Below, in pieces: positions 9,486 through 16,417 of a stretch of 36,068 nt of DNA. How positions within the stretch are numbered: position 1 is the first letter of the stretch; each line of letters opens with the position of its first letter. Source of the DNA: a virus; IMG/VR virus record IMGVR_UViG_3300010885_003030, positions 1-36,068 of that record, one strand, 5' to 3'. The notes below the pieces were generated by a model. That model searched no databases and had not been told where the DNA came from. It was given only the letters and a program-made list of their open reading frames with translations. Position numbers and translations under genes: made by a program.

Positions 9486-9659
9486 CTAACACATTTGGGC
9501 AAAAGTTAGGAAATTCCAGTAAATTTCTGGTCCAAATCTTGCCCAAAGTAGCAGTCCAATTGTAACAAATACTATTACAATTGCAACGTAATAGTTAACC
9601 CATTGGGTTACGGCGCTTGTCTTCTGCACGAACTTCACGCTGCCAAAGGATATAAGCAT
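9486..9659 (-). CDS. Possible small membrane protein overlapping the upstream gene
   Basis: This frame runs beyond the end of the 9595-9864 gene and encodes one clear hydrophobic segment (YYVAIVIVFVTIGLLLWARF) followed by a short aromatic tail. The start is unclear: ATG at 9692, 9677 or 9659 and GTG at 9638 are all possible, and none has a good ribosome-binding site. I list the 9659 start as a compromise. The overlapping part also codes for the other protein in a different frame. It could be a small inner-membrane phage protein such as a holin-like or superinfection-exclusion factor, but nothing identifies it. Confidence 0.35.
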   Translation of the reverse strand: MLISFGSVKFVQKTSAVTQWVNYYVAIVIVFVTIGLLLWARFGPEIYWNFLTFAQMC

Positions 9660-9864
9660 AACTAGAAGGAGTAGCATCGCCTTCCCAAGCATGTAGTGCT
9701 GCTAATTGATTTAGCACTAGATTATCAGCAGAACGCTTTGTGAGTTCTTCGACTACCATCTGCTTCCAAGCATCAAAAGGAGTATTCTTCCTTGTATAGA
9801 CAACCGAAGTGGGACGCTTCTCTTCAACTCGTTGCGACCAATTTGGAGTAGTTTTGCTAGCCAT
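9595..9864 (-). CDS. Hypothetical protein, 89 aa
   Basis: I chose the ATG at 9864 (MASKTTPNW) because it has an AAGGA site upstream. A TTG at 9888 in the same frame is less likely. It lies just downstream of tRNA-Gly and may share its transcript. The protein is basic in its first third, then helical (FDAWKQMVVEELTKR), and ends with RNPMG. No domain is recognised. Its 3' end overlaps a possible membrane-protein frame. Confidence 0.6.
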   Translation of the reverse strand: MASKTTPNWSQRVEEKRPTSVVYTRKNTPFDAWKQMVVEELTKRSADNLVLNQLAALHAWEGDATPSSYAYILWQREVRAEDKRRNPMG

Positions 9865-9893
9865 CTGTACTGTTCCTTGTATGGTCAAAAAAG

Positions 9894-9967
9894 TGGAGCG
9901 GGGTAGGAGAATCGAACTCCTTTGACTAGCTTGGAAGGCTAGGACACAACCAATATGACAACCCCGC
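9894..9967 (-). tRNA. tRNA-Gly (anticodon TCC)
   Basis: The acceptor arms GCGGGGT (9967-9961) and ACCCCGC (9904-9898) pair over 7 bp. The anticodon arm CTAGC-CTTCCAA-GCTAG gives anticodon TCC. The T-arm has the GGAG-TTCGATT-CTCC form. A T discriminator and an encoded CCA tail (9896-9894) complete a 74-nt gene. It reads GGA and possibly GGG codons. It is the only tRNA seen in the window. Confidence 0.95.
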
Positions 9968-9971
9968 AGTT

Positions 9972-9995
9972 TGTGCAGTTAACCGTGACTGCACA
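9972..9995 (-). other. 8-bp hairpin upstream of tRNA-Gly
   Basis: Perfect inverted arms TGTGCAGT and ACTGCACA flank an 8-nt loop, 4 nt upstream of the tRNA 5' end. It lacks a T-run, so it does not look like a terminator. It could help processing of the tRNA precursor or be incidental. Confidence 0.4.
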
Positions 9996-10053
9996 CGAGA
10001 CTATTGAGCGTCTAACCTATTAGCACCGTTTTCTGCTTCTTTGCACTAACTAT

Positions 10054-10386
10054 TTAACAATATACTATGTTGACGGCTGTGTCAACATTATTATTTGATA
10101 ATGCCATTGCAATTGCCAACGGTTCGTGGAAGAATGTAACTTTATTTAAATTCATGTGATAAGGATGGACTATGTTTTGGTCCATCAAGATCATCACTTT
10201 CGAAGTGATTGTTTCGTTTAATAAAAAAGTCCAATTTTTATATTCTCTATCCAAAAGAATATTAAATGCTCTATTGGTCATTCTGAATCCATGTAGTTTA
10301 TTTGGATTGAACCAAAATAATGGATATCCTTTATCTAGTTGTTTCAGAGAAGGAATAACATCTCTGGCATACTGCGCCATTTCCAT
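10054..10386 (-). CDS. Conserved phage hypothetical, 110 aa
   Basis: The sequence has an even helix/strand mix with the motif GYPLFWFNPNKLHGFRMTNRAF and a later TITSKVMILMDQ. It has no signal peptide or membrane segment and no catalytic motif I know. The open frame continues upstream of the ATG to about 10439 with plausible residues (SDEAIRTKLSWT) but only ATA/ATT starts, so the true start could be earlier. It is 20 nt below the 98-aa gene and its 3' end carries the promoter for tRNA-Gly. Function unknown. Confidence 0.65.
   Translation of the reverse strand: MEMAQYARDVIPSLKQLDKGYPLFWFNPNKLHGFRMTNRAFNILLDREYKNWTFLLNETITSKVMILMDQNIVHPYHMNLNKVTFFHEPLAIAMALSNNNVDTAVNIVYC
10057..10085 (-). promoter_or_regulatory. 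Sigma70-like promoter for the tRNA-Gly transcript
   Basis: Minus-strand TTGACA (10085-10080) followed at 17 bp by TATTGT (10062-10057), or at 15 bp by TATATT. The -35 is inside the 3' end of the 110-aa gene. It would drive the tRNA and the small genes below it. Confidence 0.55.
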
Positions 10387-10406
10387 AGTCCAACTAAGTT
10401 TGGTTC

Positions 10407-10703
10407 TTATTGCTTCGTCGGAAATATTGGTGGTCCTTGATTAAGTAGTACCACGGAAAACTTTGTTGTCTTGAACTTTGTGTTGAGTTTCTTACATAGA
10501 TTGATAGCATGTCCGGGGTTAGAAAAACTTACCTTCTTATACTTTGGTCCTGGATACTGTGCAATTAGATTCTGAGTTTTTAAATTGATTGGTTTTGCAT
10601 CGTAGAATACTGCCCATATTCCTTCACATGCCAAAACTTGATCTGACTTGTAAGTTAATTTATTTGTTTGTTCTAATAGAATGTTGGGTTTAGGTCTTGA
10701 CAT
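10407..10703 (-). CDS. Conserved phage hypothetical, 98 aa
   Basis: Begins MSRPKPNILLEQTNK and contains YPGPKYKKVSFSNPGHAINL near the centre, a pattern I recall from hypothetical proteins of aquatic T4-like phages, without an assigned function. It is basic and has no membrane segment. It is transcribed with its small neighbours on the minus strand. A GATAAATAATAG string about 25-37 nt upstream of the start codon may be a late-promoter-like box, but the match is weak. Confidence 0.7.
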   Translation of the reverse strand: MSRPKPNILLEQTNKLTYKSDQVLACEGIWAVFYDAKPINLKTQNLIAQYPGPKYKKVSFSNPGHAINLCKKLNTKFKTTKFSVVLLNQGPPIFPTKQ

Positions 10704-10742
10704 AACTCTTTTTACTTTGACTTATACTGCTATTATTTATCA

Positions 10743-10958
10743 TTAGAATTTGCCGCCCTCTAATTCTATTGAGATTTCGCTTGCTTGCATTTTTAATCTC
10801 GAATTGTCGGACTCGAGTTCCTGTAGTAGAACTAGCAATTCTAAAATTTCTGCTTGTAAATCTCGACATTCTTTAACAGTTAATACTACTTTGTCGCCTG
10901 TTAAATTCTTACAACGCTGATTAAAATTCTTTATATGATAACCATTAAACTGTGTCAT
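10743..10958 (-). CDS. Small coiled-coil protein, 71 aa
   Basis: The second half (RDLQAEILELLVLLQELESDNSRLKMQ) has heptad-like leucine and isoleucine spacing, predicting a coiled coil. The first part is polar. Its ATG overlaps the last codons of the gene above (10945-11412) by 14 nt, which suggests coupled translation. No family is recognised. It could be a small oligomeric adaptor or DNA-binding accessory protein. Confidence 0.6.
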   Translation of the reverse strand: MTQFNGYHIKNFNQRCKNLTGDKVVLTVKECRDLQAEILELLVLLQELESDNSRLKMQASEISIELEGGKF

Positions 10959-11412
10959 TATGCAGCCTTAGTTTTTCCATCATTTCAAATTTAGTTTTAA
11001 ATGGACCTTTATATTCATAACGCTGCAATGTAATCAACTTAGGACTAAAACTCTTGACCCACCCATGTTCAAATTTAATGATGTAATACCCAGCACAATG
11101 ATAACTGTTGCTCTTATTTGTCTTGGTATATATAGGCAACTTGCGTTCTACATGCCACAATGCATTATAAGGAACGTGTGACGTTGGGAAATCATATACT
11201 TCCATGTCTGGAGTTGATTTTATCTGCTTTGTTTTCTTATTAAATGATACATTATATCTCGAACTAAGTTCTTCGAGATTATTGAATGATTGGGAAGTAT
11301 CATTGATAATTGCTGTCACTTTGTTATTTTTAACACTAATGGTTCCAATTTTCTTACCATCTTCCTCTTCAAGAATCCAAAATTTATTTTCAATAATTGT
11401 TTTGGCTTTCAT
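10945..11412 (-). CDS. Conserved phage hypothetical, 155 aa
   Basis: I chose the ATG at 11412 (MKAKTIIENKFWIL) over upstream starts because it follows the stop of the MazE-like gene by 1 nt and because residues encoded further upstream overlap that gene in another frame. The N-terminal half looks like a small beta-rich domain (KFWILEEEDGKKIGTI). The C-terminal half contains HCAGYYIIKFEHGWVKSFSP and RYEYKGPFKTKFEMMEKLR. I recall similar proteins in marine T4-like phages, with no known role. Confidence 0.7.
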   Translation of the reverse strand: MKAKTIIENKFWILEEEDGKKIGTISVKNNKVTAIINDTSQSFNNLEELSSRYNVSFNKKTKQIKSTPDMEVYDFPTSHVPYNALWHVERKLPIYTKTNKSNSYHCAGYYIIKFEHGWVKSFSPKLITLQRYEYKGPFKTKFEMMEKLRLHNDTV

Positions 11413-11413
11413 T

Positions 11414-11623
11414 TTAACATCCCACGTCGTCGTCGGTATTAAGCACTGGCATCTCTTCTTTCTTCTTGATAGTAAAAGATCCGTTCTCATTGTCGACCCA
11501 GGATAGATCAGTGCCCTCACTCCATCCCATCTGACTTAGCAAATCTGGTGGAAATGGAAGCATTAGTTCTCCAGTGTCAGGATCTGTTACAACTTCTACG
11601 GTCCAAGAATATGGATTTGTCAT
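11414..11623 (-). CDS. AbrB/MazE-like swapped-hairpin protein, 69 aa
   Basis: The core GELMLPFPPDLLSQMGWSEG followed by DLSWVDNENGSFTIKK matches the short SpoVT-AbrB/MazE pattern: a beta strand with the leucine/proline helix, a GW-x-EG turn, then a final beta hairpin. Such domains dimerise and bind DNA, either as antitoxin-like repressors or as small transcription factors. No toxin partner is adjacent. The ATG overlaps the stop of the nuclease gene (11620) by 4 nt. Family-level call is moderate and the function is inferred. Confidence 0.6.
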   Translation of the reverse strand: MTNPYSWTVEVVTDPDTGELMLPFPPDLLSQMGWSEGTDLSWVDNENGSFTIKKKEEMPVLNTDDDVGC

Positions 11624-12615
11624 GCTGTCTCCTTAGGTAGTTTCTGACTTAGAATCTCTGCTACACCCTGTGCGTTCTGGCTCATGCGTTCCAGATCATA
11701 CTTGCCGCAGAACTTGATGAACTTAGCACCAACCATGCTAACATTCTTAGGCTCAATGCTCATAAGATAGTTGTCAATGCCCTGCTTAATGTCCGGAGGC
11801 TGGCAAGTGAGATCAATCAGTGTGCGGTTCTGTTCATACTTGTCCAACACACGATGTTCAACTCCATCATGGTCAGTCCAACGCTGAAGCATCATGTTAT
11901 TCCAGGAATAACCTTTCTTGTCACGATCTTCGAATGCTTCCAAGAGCCCTACTTTCTTTGCGGTTCCCTTGGTGCGCACGCCTGGATATGCTGAGAATAC
12001 GTTATCAGTGGCGTCGCCACGCATGATCTTTTCGAACAGGATCCACTTAGGATCACCAGGAACCTTATGCTCTCCGGTCTTCTTATCCTTTACTGGCTTA
12101 CCCTTGTCATCGTAGAAACCATCTAATTTGATAGTTTGATTGGTTACACCGTTCTCGATGATTACATTGGGAGCAAGAAGCTGGTAAAAATCGCTGTCAG
12201 TGCTACATATAATATGATCATCATTAGGGTGAAGGTAAATCCATCTAGCAATAAGATCATCAGCCTCAGCATGATCGCAGCGAATAACGCTGCTATTAGT
12301 ATTAGCATCAAGCCACTTAACAAGATCATCATATGTCTCCCAAAACAGTTTATCCTCTTCTGCTTGACTTTTGCTCATAGCATCCTTGACATCCTGCCTG
12401 TTACGCTTGTATGTCTCGGTATGGCTCTTGCGCCAACTTCTTGCTTCAAGGCAGAAGATGACATGGTCAGGCTTAACCTGCCGCCATGTCTTCAACAGTG
12501 CATTGAATGTGATGTGGAGACTCATTCCTACCTTGCTCCACGAATCTGCTCCGCGAGCAGCAACGTGACGAGCACGAAAGAACATGTTTGATGTATCAAC
12601 CAGTAAATATTTCAT
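11620..12615 (-). CDS. rnh: 5'-3' exonuclease / RNase H of the T4 Rnh-FEN family
   Basis: The 331-residue protein has the FEN-family acidic ladder: D7 in LVDTSN, the YKRNR arch-base motif at 69-73, EADD at 117-120, STDSD at 138-142 and GDATDN at 200-205, followed by the helix-three-turn-helix region (YPGVRTKGTAKK). These enzymes remove RNA primers and 5' flaps during lagging-strand synthesis. Residues 168-187 form a lysine-rich insert. The ATG lies exactly 6 nt after the -10 of a strong sigma70-like promoter, so the message may be leaderless. The FEN call is firm and the T4 Rnh orthology probable. Confidence 0.88.
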   Translation of the reverse strand: MKYLLVDTSNMFFRARHVAARGADSWSKVGMSLHITFNALLKTWRQVKPDHVIFCLEARSWRKSHTETYKRNRQDVKDAMSKSQAEEDKLFWETYDDLVKWLDANTNSSVIRCDHAEADDLIARWIYLHPNDDHIICSTDSDFYQLLAPNVIIENGVTNQTIKLDGFYDDKGKPVKDKKTGEHKVPGDPKWILFEKIMRGDATDNVFSAYPGVRTKGTAKKVGLLEAFEDRDKKGYSWNNMMLQRWTDHDGVEHRVLDKYEQNRTLIDLTCQPPDIKQGIDNYLMSIEPKNVSMVGAKFIKFCGKYDLERMSQNAQGVAEILSQKLPKETA

Positions 12616-12621
12616 ACTATT

Positions 12622-12650
12622 AATATATGCTATTATAATTGATTTGTCAA
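12622..12650 (-). promoter_or_regulatory. Sigma70-like promoter, leaderless configuration (rnh)
   Basis: Minus-strand TTGACA (12650-12645), a 17-bp spacer and TATATT (12627-12622), then exactly 6 nt to the ATG at 12615. The -35 lies inside the 3' end of the upstream 224-aa gene. No Shine-Dalgarno sequence is available downstream of the predicted start site. Confidence 0.8.
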
Positions 12651-13307
12651 GTGAGTCATTAGTATTTTACCTAACTCTTTATGTCCTTGTACAGAAAGGA
12701 AATTATTAGTATAACTGACTAGATTATTATCCACTGCCCATTGGTTTAAGGTATTGTTATTTGGGTTAAACAACCAATAATTGGTATCACTGAAGATATT
12801 GTGATGCATATTCTTATCGGCCATCATATATGCGTGGCATATATTTTTTGATTCTAGATCTTTAGTTAACTGTTGTGTAGCATTACAAAATTCCACTTCC
12901 TCGTCAAACAAGTCAAAAGTTGAAAAGAATTCAGTGATTAAGTTTCGAAGTTCTTTGGGAAGAGATGTATTTTCAACATCATTAAAAACAAAAGTTGTTA
13001 AAGTATTATTATATAACACTTCACCGCGATAAAAATTAGGCCAAGTAATAACCAAATATCTAACATCATTTGTTTCCAGCGTCTGATAAGTTTTTCGGAG
13101 AATATTACGCCAATTACTATTGATGTAAGCATCATTTCTCAGACTCTGATGCAGTGCATTGCTTAAAAATTTTGAATAACTTGCATCGAAATTTTTTGGG
13201 TGAATGGACTTTCCCTTAAGTTGATATATGGGATCCTGTGCTGCATACGCAAAAGGTGCGGCACTATAACTAGCAGCGGAGAACCCTTCTCCATTTACAT
13301 AAATCAT
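12633..13307 (-). CDS. SGNH-hydrolase-like protein, 224 aa
   Basis: The opening MIYVNGEGFSAA resembles block I of phage SGNH/GDSL-like proteins (usual form VNGDSFT). The C-terminal SVQGHKELGKILMTHL resembles block V, which carries the catalytic histidine. A central strand VRYLVITWPNFYR fits the block III area. The expected nucleophile position reads GEG instead of GDS, so the protein may be inactive or use another serine. The ATG overlaps the stop of the 141-aa gene by 4 nt. The fold call is from pattern only. Confidence 0.5.
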   Translation of the reverse strand: MIYVNGEGFSAASYSAAPFAYAAQDPIYQLKGKSIHPKNFDASYSKFLSNALHQSLRNDAYINSNWRNILRKTYQTLETNDVRYLVITWPNFYRGEVLYNNTLTTFVFNDVENTSLPKELRNLITEFFSTFDLFDEEVEFCNATQQLTKDLESKNICHAYMMADKNMHHNIFSDTNYWLFNPNNNTLNQWAVDNNLVSYTNNFLSVQGHKELGKILMTHLTNQL

Positions 13308-13729
13308 GATATTTCAGTTTTACCTTCACCTAAATTTTTTCGATTTACTAATGTTGCTGCACTTATTGAAGTATTGGTTCCTGGATATTGATTTGAAATG
13401 ATCGTGCGACAGACATCATTCAACCATCTGTCAACTATTTCTTCTTCGCTATTTCCTACATATCCGTGCTTAGTTAATAGTTCAACGAATTCACTATTCC
13501 AATCTAGTTCGATCGAACCAAGTCTCGGATCAGCAGGATCGAAGTCAAACTTAAGTATGTCCACCTTAGGTTCAACTTTTGGTGGTGTGATAGGTTTTTC
13601 TTTCTTAACTCTGGGCTTCCGAATCTTCTTAGGTTGCTCGTTTTGAGCAATCAAAACAGCAGTCATTTCTAAGTCCTGCTGCTTAACTTCTTCATTCTTT
13701 TTGAACCAATTAAAGATATTCAATTGCAA
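13304..13729 (-). CDS. Conserved phage hypothetical, 141 aa
   Basis: It begins NIFNWFKKNEE, has a basic, proline- and lysine-rich linker (residues about 33-55), and then a conserved-looking acidic/helical domain with DPRLGSIELDWNSEFVELL. I recall this C-terminal domain from T4-like phages of cyanobacteria and other aquatic hosts, without a function. It overlaps the gene above by 10 nt and the SGNH-like gene below by 4 nt, so all three are likely translated from one message. Confidence 0.65.
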   Translation of the reverse strand: MQLNIFNWFKKNEEVKQQDLEMTAVLIAQNEQPKKIRKPRVKKEKPITPPKVEPKVDILKFDFDPADPRLGSIELDWNSEFVELLTKHGYVGNSEEEIVDRWLNDVCRTIISNQYPGTNTSISAATLVNRKNLGEGKTEIS

Positions 13730-14055
13730 AGCCTTAAGTTTTCTGTACCAAGATAACGACCATAATTATCTACTATATCTCGCTCTTCGATCCAACAATG
13801 ACGTTGATAACGATCATAAACTAGAGCACCGCCGATACCTAATGCAAGTCCGCCGATGATGGCAGGCGCAACCCACCCACTGCGATTTGGTGCATGACGG
13901 GGAGCATATTGTGGGACATAACGGGGAGCATATTGTGGGACATAACGGGGAGCATCATAACGATGTGGTTCATGTCTGCGATATTGAGCATTTGCAGGAA
14001 TACAGGTTGCTGCAATAGTACCCAAAGCAAGCATAGCAATAGCAAATTTACGCAT
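13720..14055 (-). CDS. Small secreted protein with PRYVPQYA repeats and a glycine-zipper-like segment
   Basis: Residues 1-23 form a Sec signal peptide (basic start, hydrophobic core, ANA cleavage site before Q24). After it come Arg/His/Tyr-rich repeats (APRYVPQY twice plus a degenerate copy), then a hydrophobic Gly-rich segment (APAIIGGLALGIGGALVY), then a C-terminal domain with two Cys. This layout is common in small periplasmic or outer-membrane proteins of Gram-negative bacteria and rare in phages. A sigma70-like promoter and an AAGGAG site precede it. It may be acquired from a host and alter the envelope during infection. Role unknown. Confidence 0.75.
   Translation of the reverse strand: MRKFAIAMLALGTIAATCIPANAQYRRHEPHRYDAPRYVPQYAPRYVPQYAPRHAPNRSGWVAPAIIGGLALGIGGALVYDRYQRHCWIEERDIVDNYGRYLGTENLRLCN
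13897..13944 (-). repeat. 24-bp tandem repeat (two full copies plus part of a third)
   Basis: The 24-bp unit at 13897-13920 is repeated exactly at 13921-13944, with a partial third copy from 13945. It encodes the eight-residue APRYVPQY unit of the secreted protein. Identical DNA copies suggest recent slippage. Confidence 0.9.
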
Positions 14056-14080
14056 TTTGGACTCCTTTTAAACTATCATT

Positions 14081-14108
14081 AGTATACACTATTTACCCAC
14101 TCTGTCAA
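14081..14108 (-). promoter_or_regulatory. Sigma70-like promoter for the secreted small protein
   Basis: Minus-strand TTGACA (14108-14103), a 16-bp spacer and TATACT (14086-14081). It is placed in the short gap below queE and gives a leader of about 20 nt containing AAGGAG before the ATG at 14055. Confidence 0.8.
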
Positions 14109-14112
14109 CCAC

Positions 14113-14940
14113 TTAAGCCAAACTGGCGTATAAATGGATCTGCAGGTTCAAAACAAACCCATTTTTGGCACAATATTGGGCTGCATACTCATGATTTATT
14201 TGGTTTTCCTTCATATCCAACAGTCCTTCTTCCCAGAAGCTGATGACCTCATCAACGGCACTGCGCTCTTCTAAAGTGATGCTATTCTTCTCGCTACGCA
14301 TCTGCTTGCTCTTCTGAGGTTCTCTGTTATAGATGTTCATTGGGCTGATGAATACCTTACGATCACCTCTTGCCCACTCTGGGATAGAACTATATGGGCT
14401 ATCCTGATCAGCATTCATGACGAACTTCAGACAATCAGCACGGGCAAGCATCTTGGGGTTGGGTTCTAGATATTTTACGGGCTTGCCATTCTTCTCTAGG
14501 CACTTGGGACTGACTACTAGTGTAGTTGAATCTGGAATGTTCTGTACGATAGTTCCGTTGCTTTCGATCTGTGTCCAAGCAAAGTGATCCTTGATATATT
14601 CAAGGAACATGCCAAGATTCTTCTGTAGCATTGGCTCACCACCAGTAATAACTAATCCAACCTTCTCACGGAACCATACAGGAACCTCTTCACCGAAGTA
14701 ATCTGCTACAGCCTTGAATATCCTTACTTCTAGTTCCTCAGGGGTTAGCCAGTCCCCTCCGTCGAAATAAGTATCACAGAAGCTACAGGCCAGATTACAC
14801 TTAGCAAGGCGAACGAATACTGCGGGTTCTCCACGATATGGTCCTTCTCCCTGTAGGGTATAGAATATGCTGGTGACAAACAACTTATCACCAGCAGCAT
14901 CGAAATATTTCTGTCCTACAATCTCGTTCTTACCAAACAT
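14113..14940 (-). CDS. queE: QueE, 7-carboxy-7-deazaguanine synthase
   Basis: Radical SAM enzyme that converts 6-carboxy-tetrahydropterin to 7-carboxy-7-deazaguanine (CDG). The cluster-binding cysteines are C48, C52 and C55 (CNLACSFC), the QueE-type approach FYTLQGEGPYRGEPAVFVRL is at 26-45, and GGEP is at 100-103. At 275 residues it is longer than many bacterial forms, with an insert around residues 150-180. It is the third enzyme of the set with QueD (15352) and FolE (16414) on the same strand. Its start codon is adjacent to the stop of the DNA glycosylase gene (shared boundary at 14940). Assignment is firm. Confidence 0.93.
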   Translation of the reverse strand: MFGKNEIVGQKYFDAAGDKLFVTSIFYTLQGEGPYRGEPAVFVRLAKCNLACSFCDTYFDGGDWLTPEELEVRIFKAVADYFGEEVPVWFREKVGLVITGGEPMLQKNLGMFLEYIKDHFAWTQIESNGTIVQNIPDSTTLVVSPKCLEKNGKPVKYLEPNPKMLARADCLKFVMNADQDSPYSSIPEWARGDRKVFISPMNIYNREPQKSKQMRSEKNSITLEERSAVDEVISFWEEGLLDMKENQINHEYAAQYCAKNGFVLNLQIHLYASLA

Positions 14941-15350
14941 TAGATTACCTTTTCTTTCTGCGGGTATCCAAGATACCTTCTCAATTCCTTATCCTGCGGC
15001 TCGAATCGTTCGCCCAACCAGAATATGCGATAACTCTCGCTACCATATTGTCCTATTCCATATAGCATGGTAGCATCCTTGCCATCCCACGTCAAATAAT
15101 CTCTGCTCATGCCTCGTATAGCACGTTCTCTGCGATTATAGAATCCCAGAGGACGAATGACTTCGATCACTTCCTCTGGGGTGCTATTTAGGTATGCTTC
15201 TTCGTCTGGCCAACGACTTAGGAACTCAGGTAGCACTGTCTTCACAGGCTTGCGCCCAGTCTGGTTCAGCATGATCACTCCTACCATGTGTTGCCACTTG
15301 GTATTCACTTGCTGCTGAACCATCAGATCATCGCAAAGAGGCTCTGCCAT
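14940..15350 (-). CDS. MBD4-like HhH-GPD DNA glycosylase
   Basis: 136 residues from the ATG at 15350, which I prefer because it follows the queD stop by 1 nt and has GAGGG upstream. Another start at 15383 would overlap queD. The protein matches the C-terminal glycosylase domain of MBD4: VIMLNQTGRKPVKTVLPEFL, then the hairpin LYGIGQYGSESYRIF at 96-110, then a candidate catalytic Asp in EPQDKEL (D120). MBD4 enzymes remove T or U from mismatches with G. It lacks the 4Fe-4S cysteines of EndoIII. Its position within a deazaguanine operon raises the idea of a role with modified bases, which is inference. Confidence 0.75.
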   Translation of the reverse strand: MAEPLCDDLMVQQQVNTKWQHMVGVIMLNQTGRKPVKTVLPEFLSRWPDEEAYLNSTPEEVIEVIRPLGFYNRRERAIRGMSRDYLTWDGKDATMLYGIGQYGSESYRIFWLGERFEPQDKELRRYLGYPQKEKVI

Positions 15351-15351
15351 A

Positions 15352-15903
15352 TTATCCCTCGTAGATTGCTGAGTTACCAGCATGTTCGAATACTTCAGCT
15401 GACTTAAGTCTCACAGTCTGCCCAATTGGATAACGCCCACCAATTTTTACCGTTTCGCCTACAGGATAACGATTGCTTGTATCCTTGTATGCATCTAGTA
15501 GACTTGCCATTGAATCATAACACATCTTAGCAAACATCTCACAGCCCACGCCAGGAACGATGCGTAGATCACATAATGCTCCACGCTCATAAGGTTGCCC
15601 GATAGTTTCGCCGTCATAGGCAATCGCCGCCATCTTCTTGAAGAAATCGAGATAAGGATCATCGGCAGCAATTACAAGTGTATGGTCAAACATAGCATCG
15701 GCCCATTCCTTAAACTGCTTTAGACCGCCAAAGTCAAAGACCCAATTGCGATCATCCAGTGTCTCGCTCTCGAAAACTAGCTTGATACCAATGCTGTACC
15801 CATGAAGTGTACTACAATGACTATGCGTAGCACGCCACTGACGAAAGCAACAACTAAGCCCTCTGTCTGTTCCATAAGTCTTAGTTGAATAATACTTTGC
15901 CAT
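15352..15903 (-). CDS. queD: QueD, 6-carboxy-tetrahydropterin synthase
   Basis: Second enzyme of 7-deazaguanine synthesis, acting on the FolE product. The family pattern is clear: CFRQWRATHSHCSTLHGYSI near residues 19-38 with the zinc histidines (H27 or H29, H34 and neighbours), WVFDFGGLKQFKEW, a FDHTLV strand, and VGCEMFAK. Residues about 143-165 hold an unusual 11-residue tandem repeat (RYPVGETVKIG then RYPIGQTVRL) that I do not know from other QueD proteins. The stop is 1 nt before the glycosylase ATG, and the start touches the end of the 102-aa gene. Confidence 0.9.
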   Translation of the reverse strand: MAKYYSTKTYGTDRGLSCCFRQWRATHSHCSTLHGYSIGIKLVFESETLDDRNWVFDFGGLKQFKEWADAMFDHTLVIAADDPYLDFFKKMAAIAYDGETIGQPYERGALCDLRIVPGVGCEMFAKMCYDSMASLLDAYKDTSNRYPVGETVKIGGRYPIGQTVRLKSAEVFEHAGNSAIYEG

Positions 15904-16211
15904 TATCTTGTAATTCCTTTACGTAGCATTTCCATTGTAATTGCCTGTGCCACACGCTCTTCAAAATTCTCATTCTGACTGATGACATGTAGTGCATAAT
16001 CACTGCGATCCTTATTATGATCATAGTGTCTAAACTCCAAAACAGTACCGCCATCAGCACCGTAGATACTTAGACTTAAGCCATTCGAATCTAATCCTCC
16101 ACGTGGAGATGCTGCTGACAACGTAACATAGGTACTGGGATTTACCGGTTCATCACGAGTCATCCACGCTTCTTTACACTTCCGTCTAAACCAATTATCG
16201 AACCACTTCAT
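15903..16211 (-). CDS. Hypothetical protein, 102 aa, in the deazaguanine operon
   Basis: It begins MKWFDNWFRRKCKEAW, contains a probable beta-rich core (TYVTLSA, SLSIYGADGGTVLEFRHYD) and ends in a helix (ERVAQAITMEMLR). It overlaps the 69-aa gene above by 4 nt and the queD start below by 1 nt, so it is a member of the folE-queD-queE transcript. No enzyme motif is visible. Position is the only hint of function. Confidence 0.65.
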   Translation of the reverse strand: MKWFDNWFRRKCKEAWMTRDEPVNPSTYVTLSAASPRGGLDSNGLSLSIYGADGGTVLEFRHYDHNKDRSDYALHVISQNENFEERVAQAITMEMLRKGITR

Positions 16212-16417
16212 TTCTCGATCTCCGTAATCTTCTTTCTTCCCATGGTATGGTTAACTCTTGCGCGGATCTGAGCATTTTCCCAGGTCCAACATTCTCCAGT
16301 ATCGTCCTGAAAACAGACCCACATGAGATCATGCTCTGGTCCGTAATCGATTAGAAAGTGTGCTAACGCACGACCTTTGGGAGTCATCAGTGGGATTGGT
16401 GGATCTATTCTAGTCAT
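16208..16417 (-). CDS. Conserved phage hypothetical, 69 aa
   Basis: It begins MTRIDPPIPLMTPKGRALAHFLIDYGPEH and contains DDTGECWTWENAQIRA. I recall close relatives scattered in phages of proteobacteria, always unannotated. It overlaps folE above (ATGA-type, 16414-16417) and the 102-aa gene below by 4 nt, so it is translationally coupled. Function unknown. Confidence 0.7.
   Translation of the reverse strand: MTRIDPPIPLMTPKGRALAHFLIDYGPEHDLMWVCFQDDTGECWTWENAQIRARVNHTMGRKKITEIEK

Noticed and set aside
13897-13960. CRISPR-like repeats
   Set aside because: The 24-bp units are directly adjacent without spacers and encode a protein repeat in frame.
13839-14045. Hydrophobic and repetitive minus-strand frame overlapping the secreted 111-aa protein
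   Set aside because: It is a frame-shifted reading of the same 24-bp tandem repeats. The 111-aa frame has the promoter, ribosome-binding site and signal peptide.
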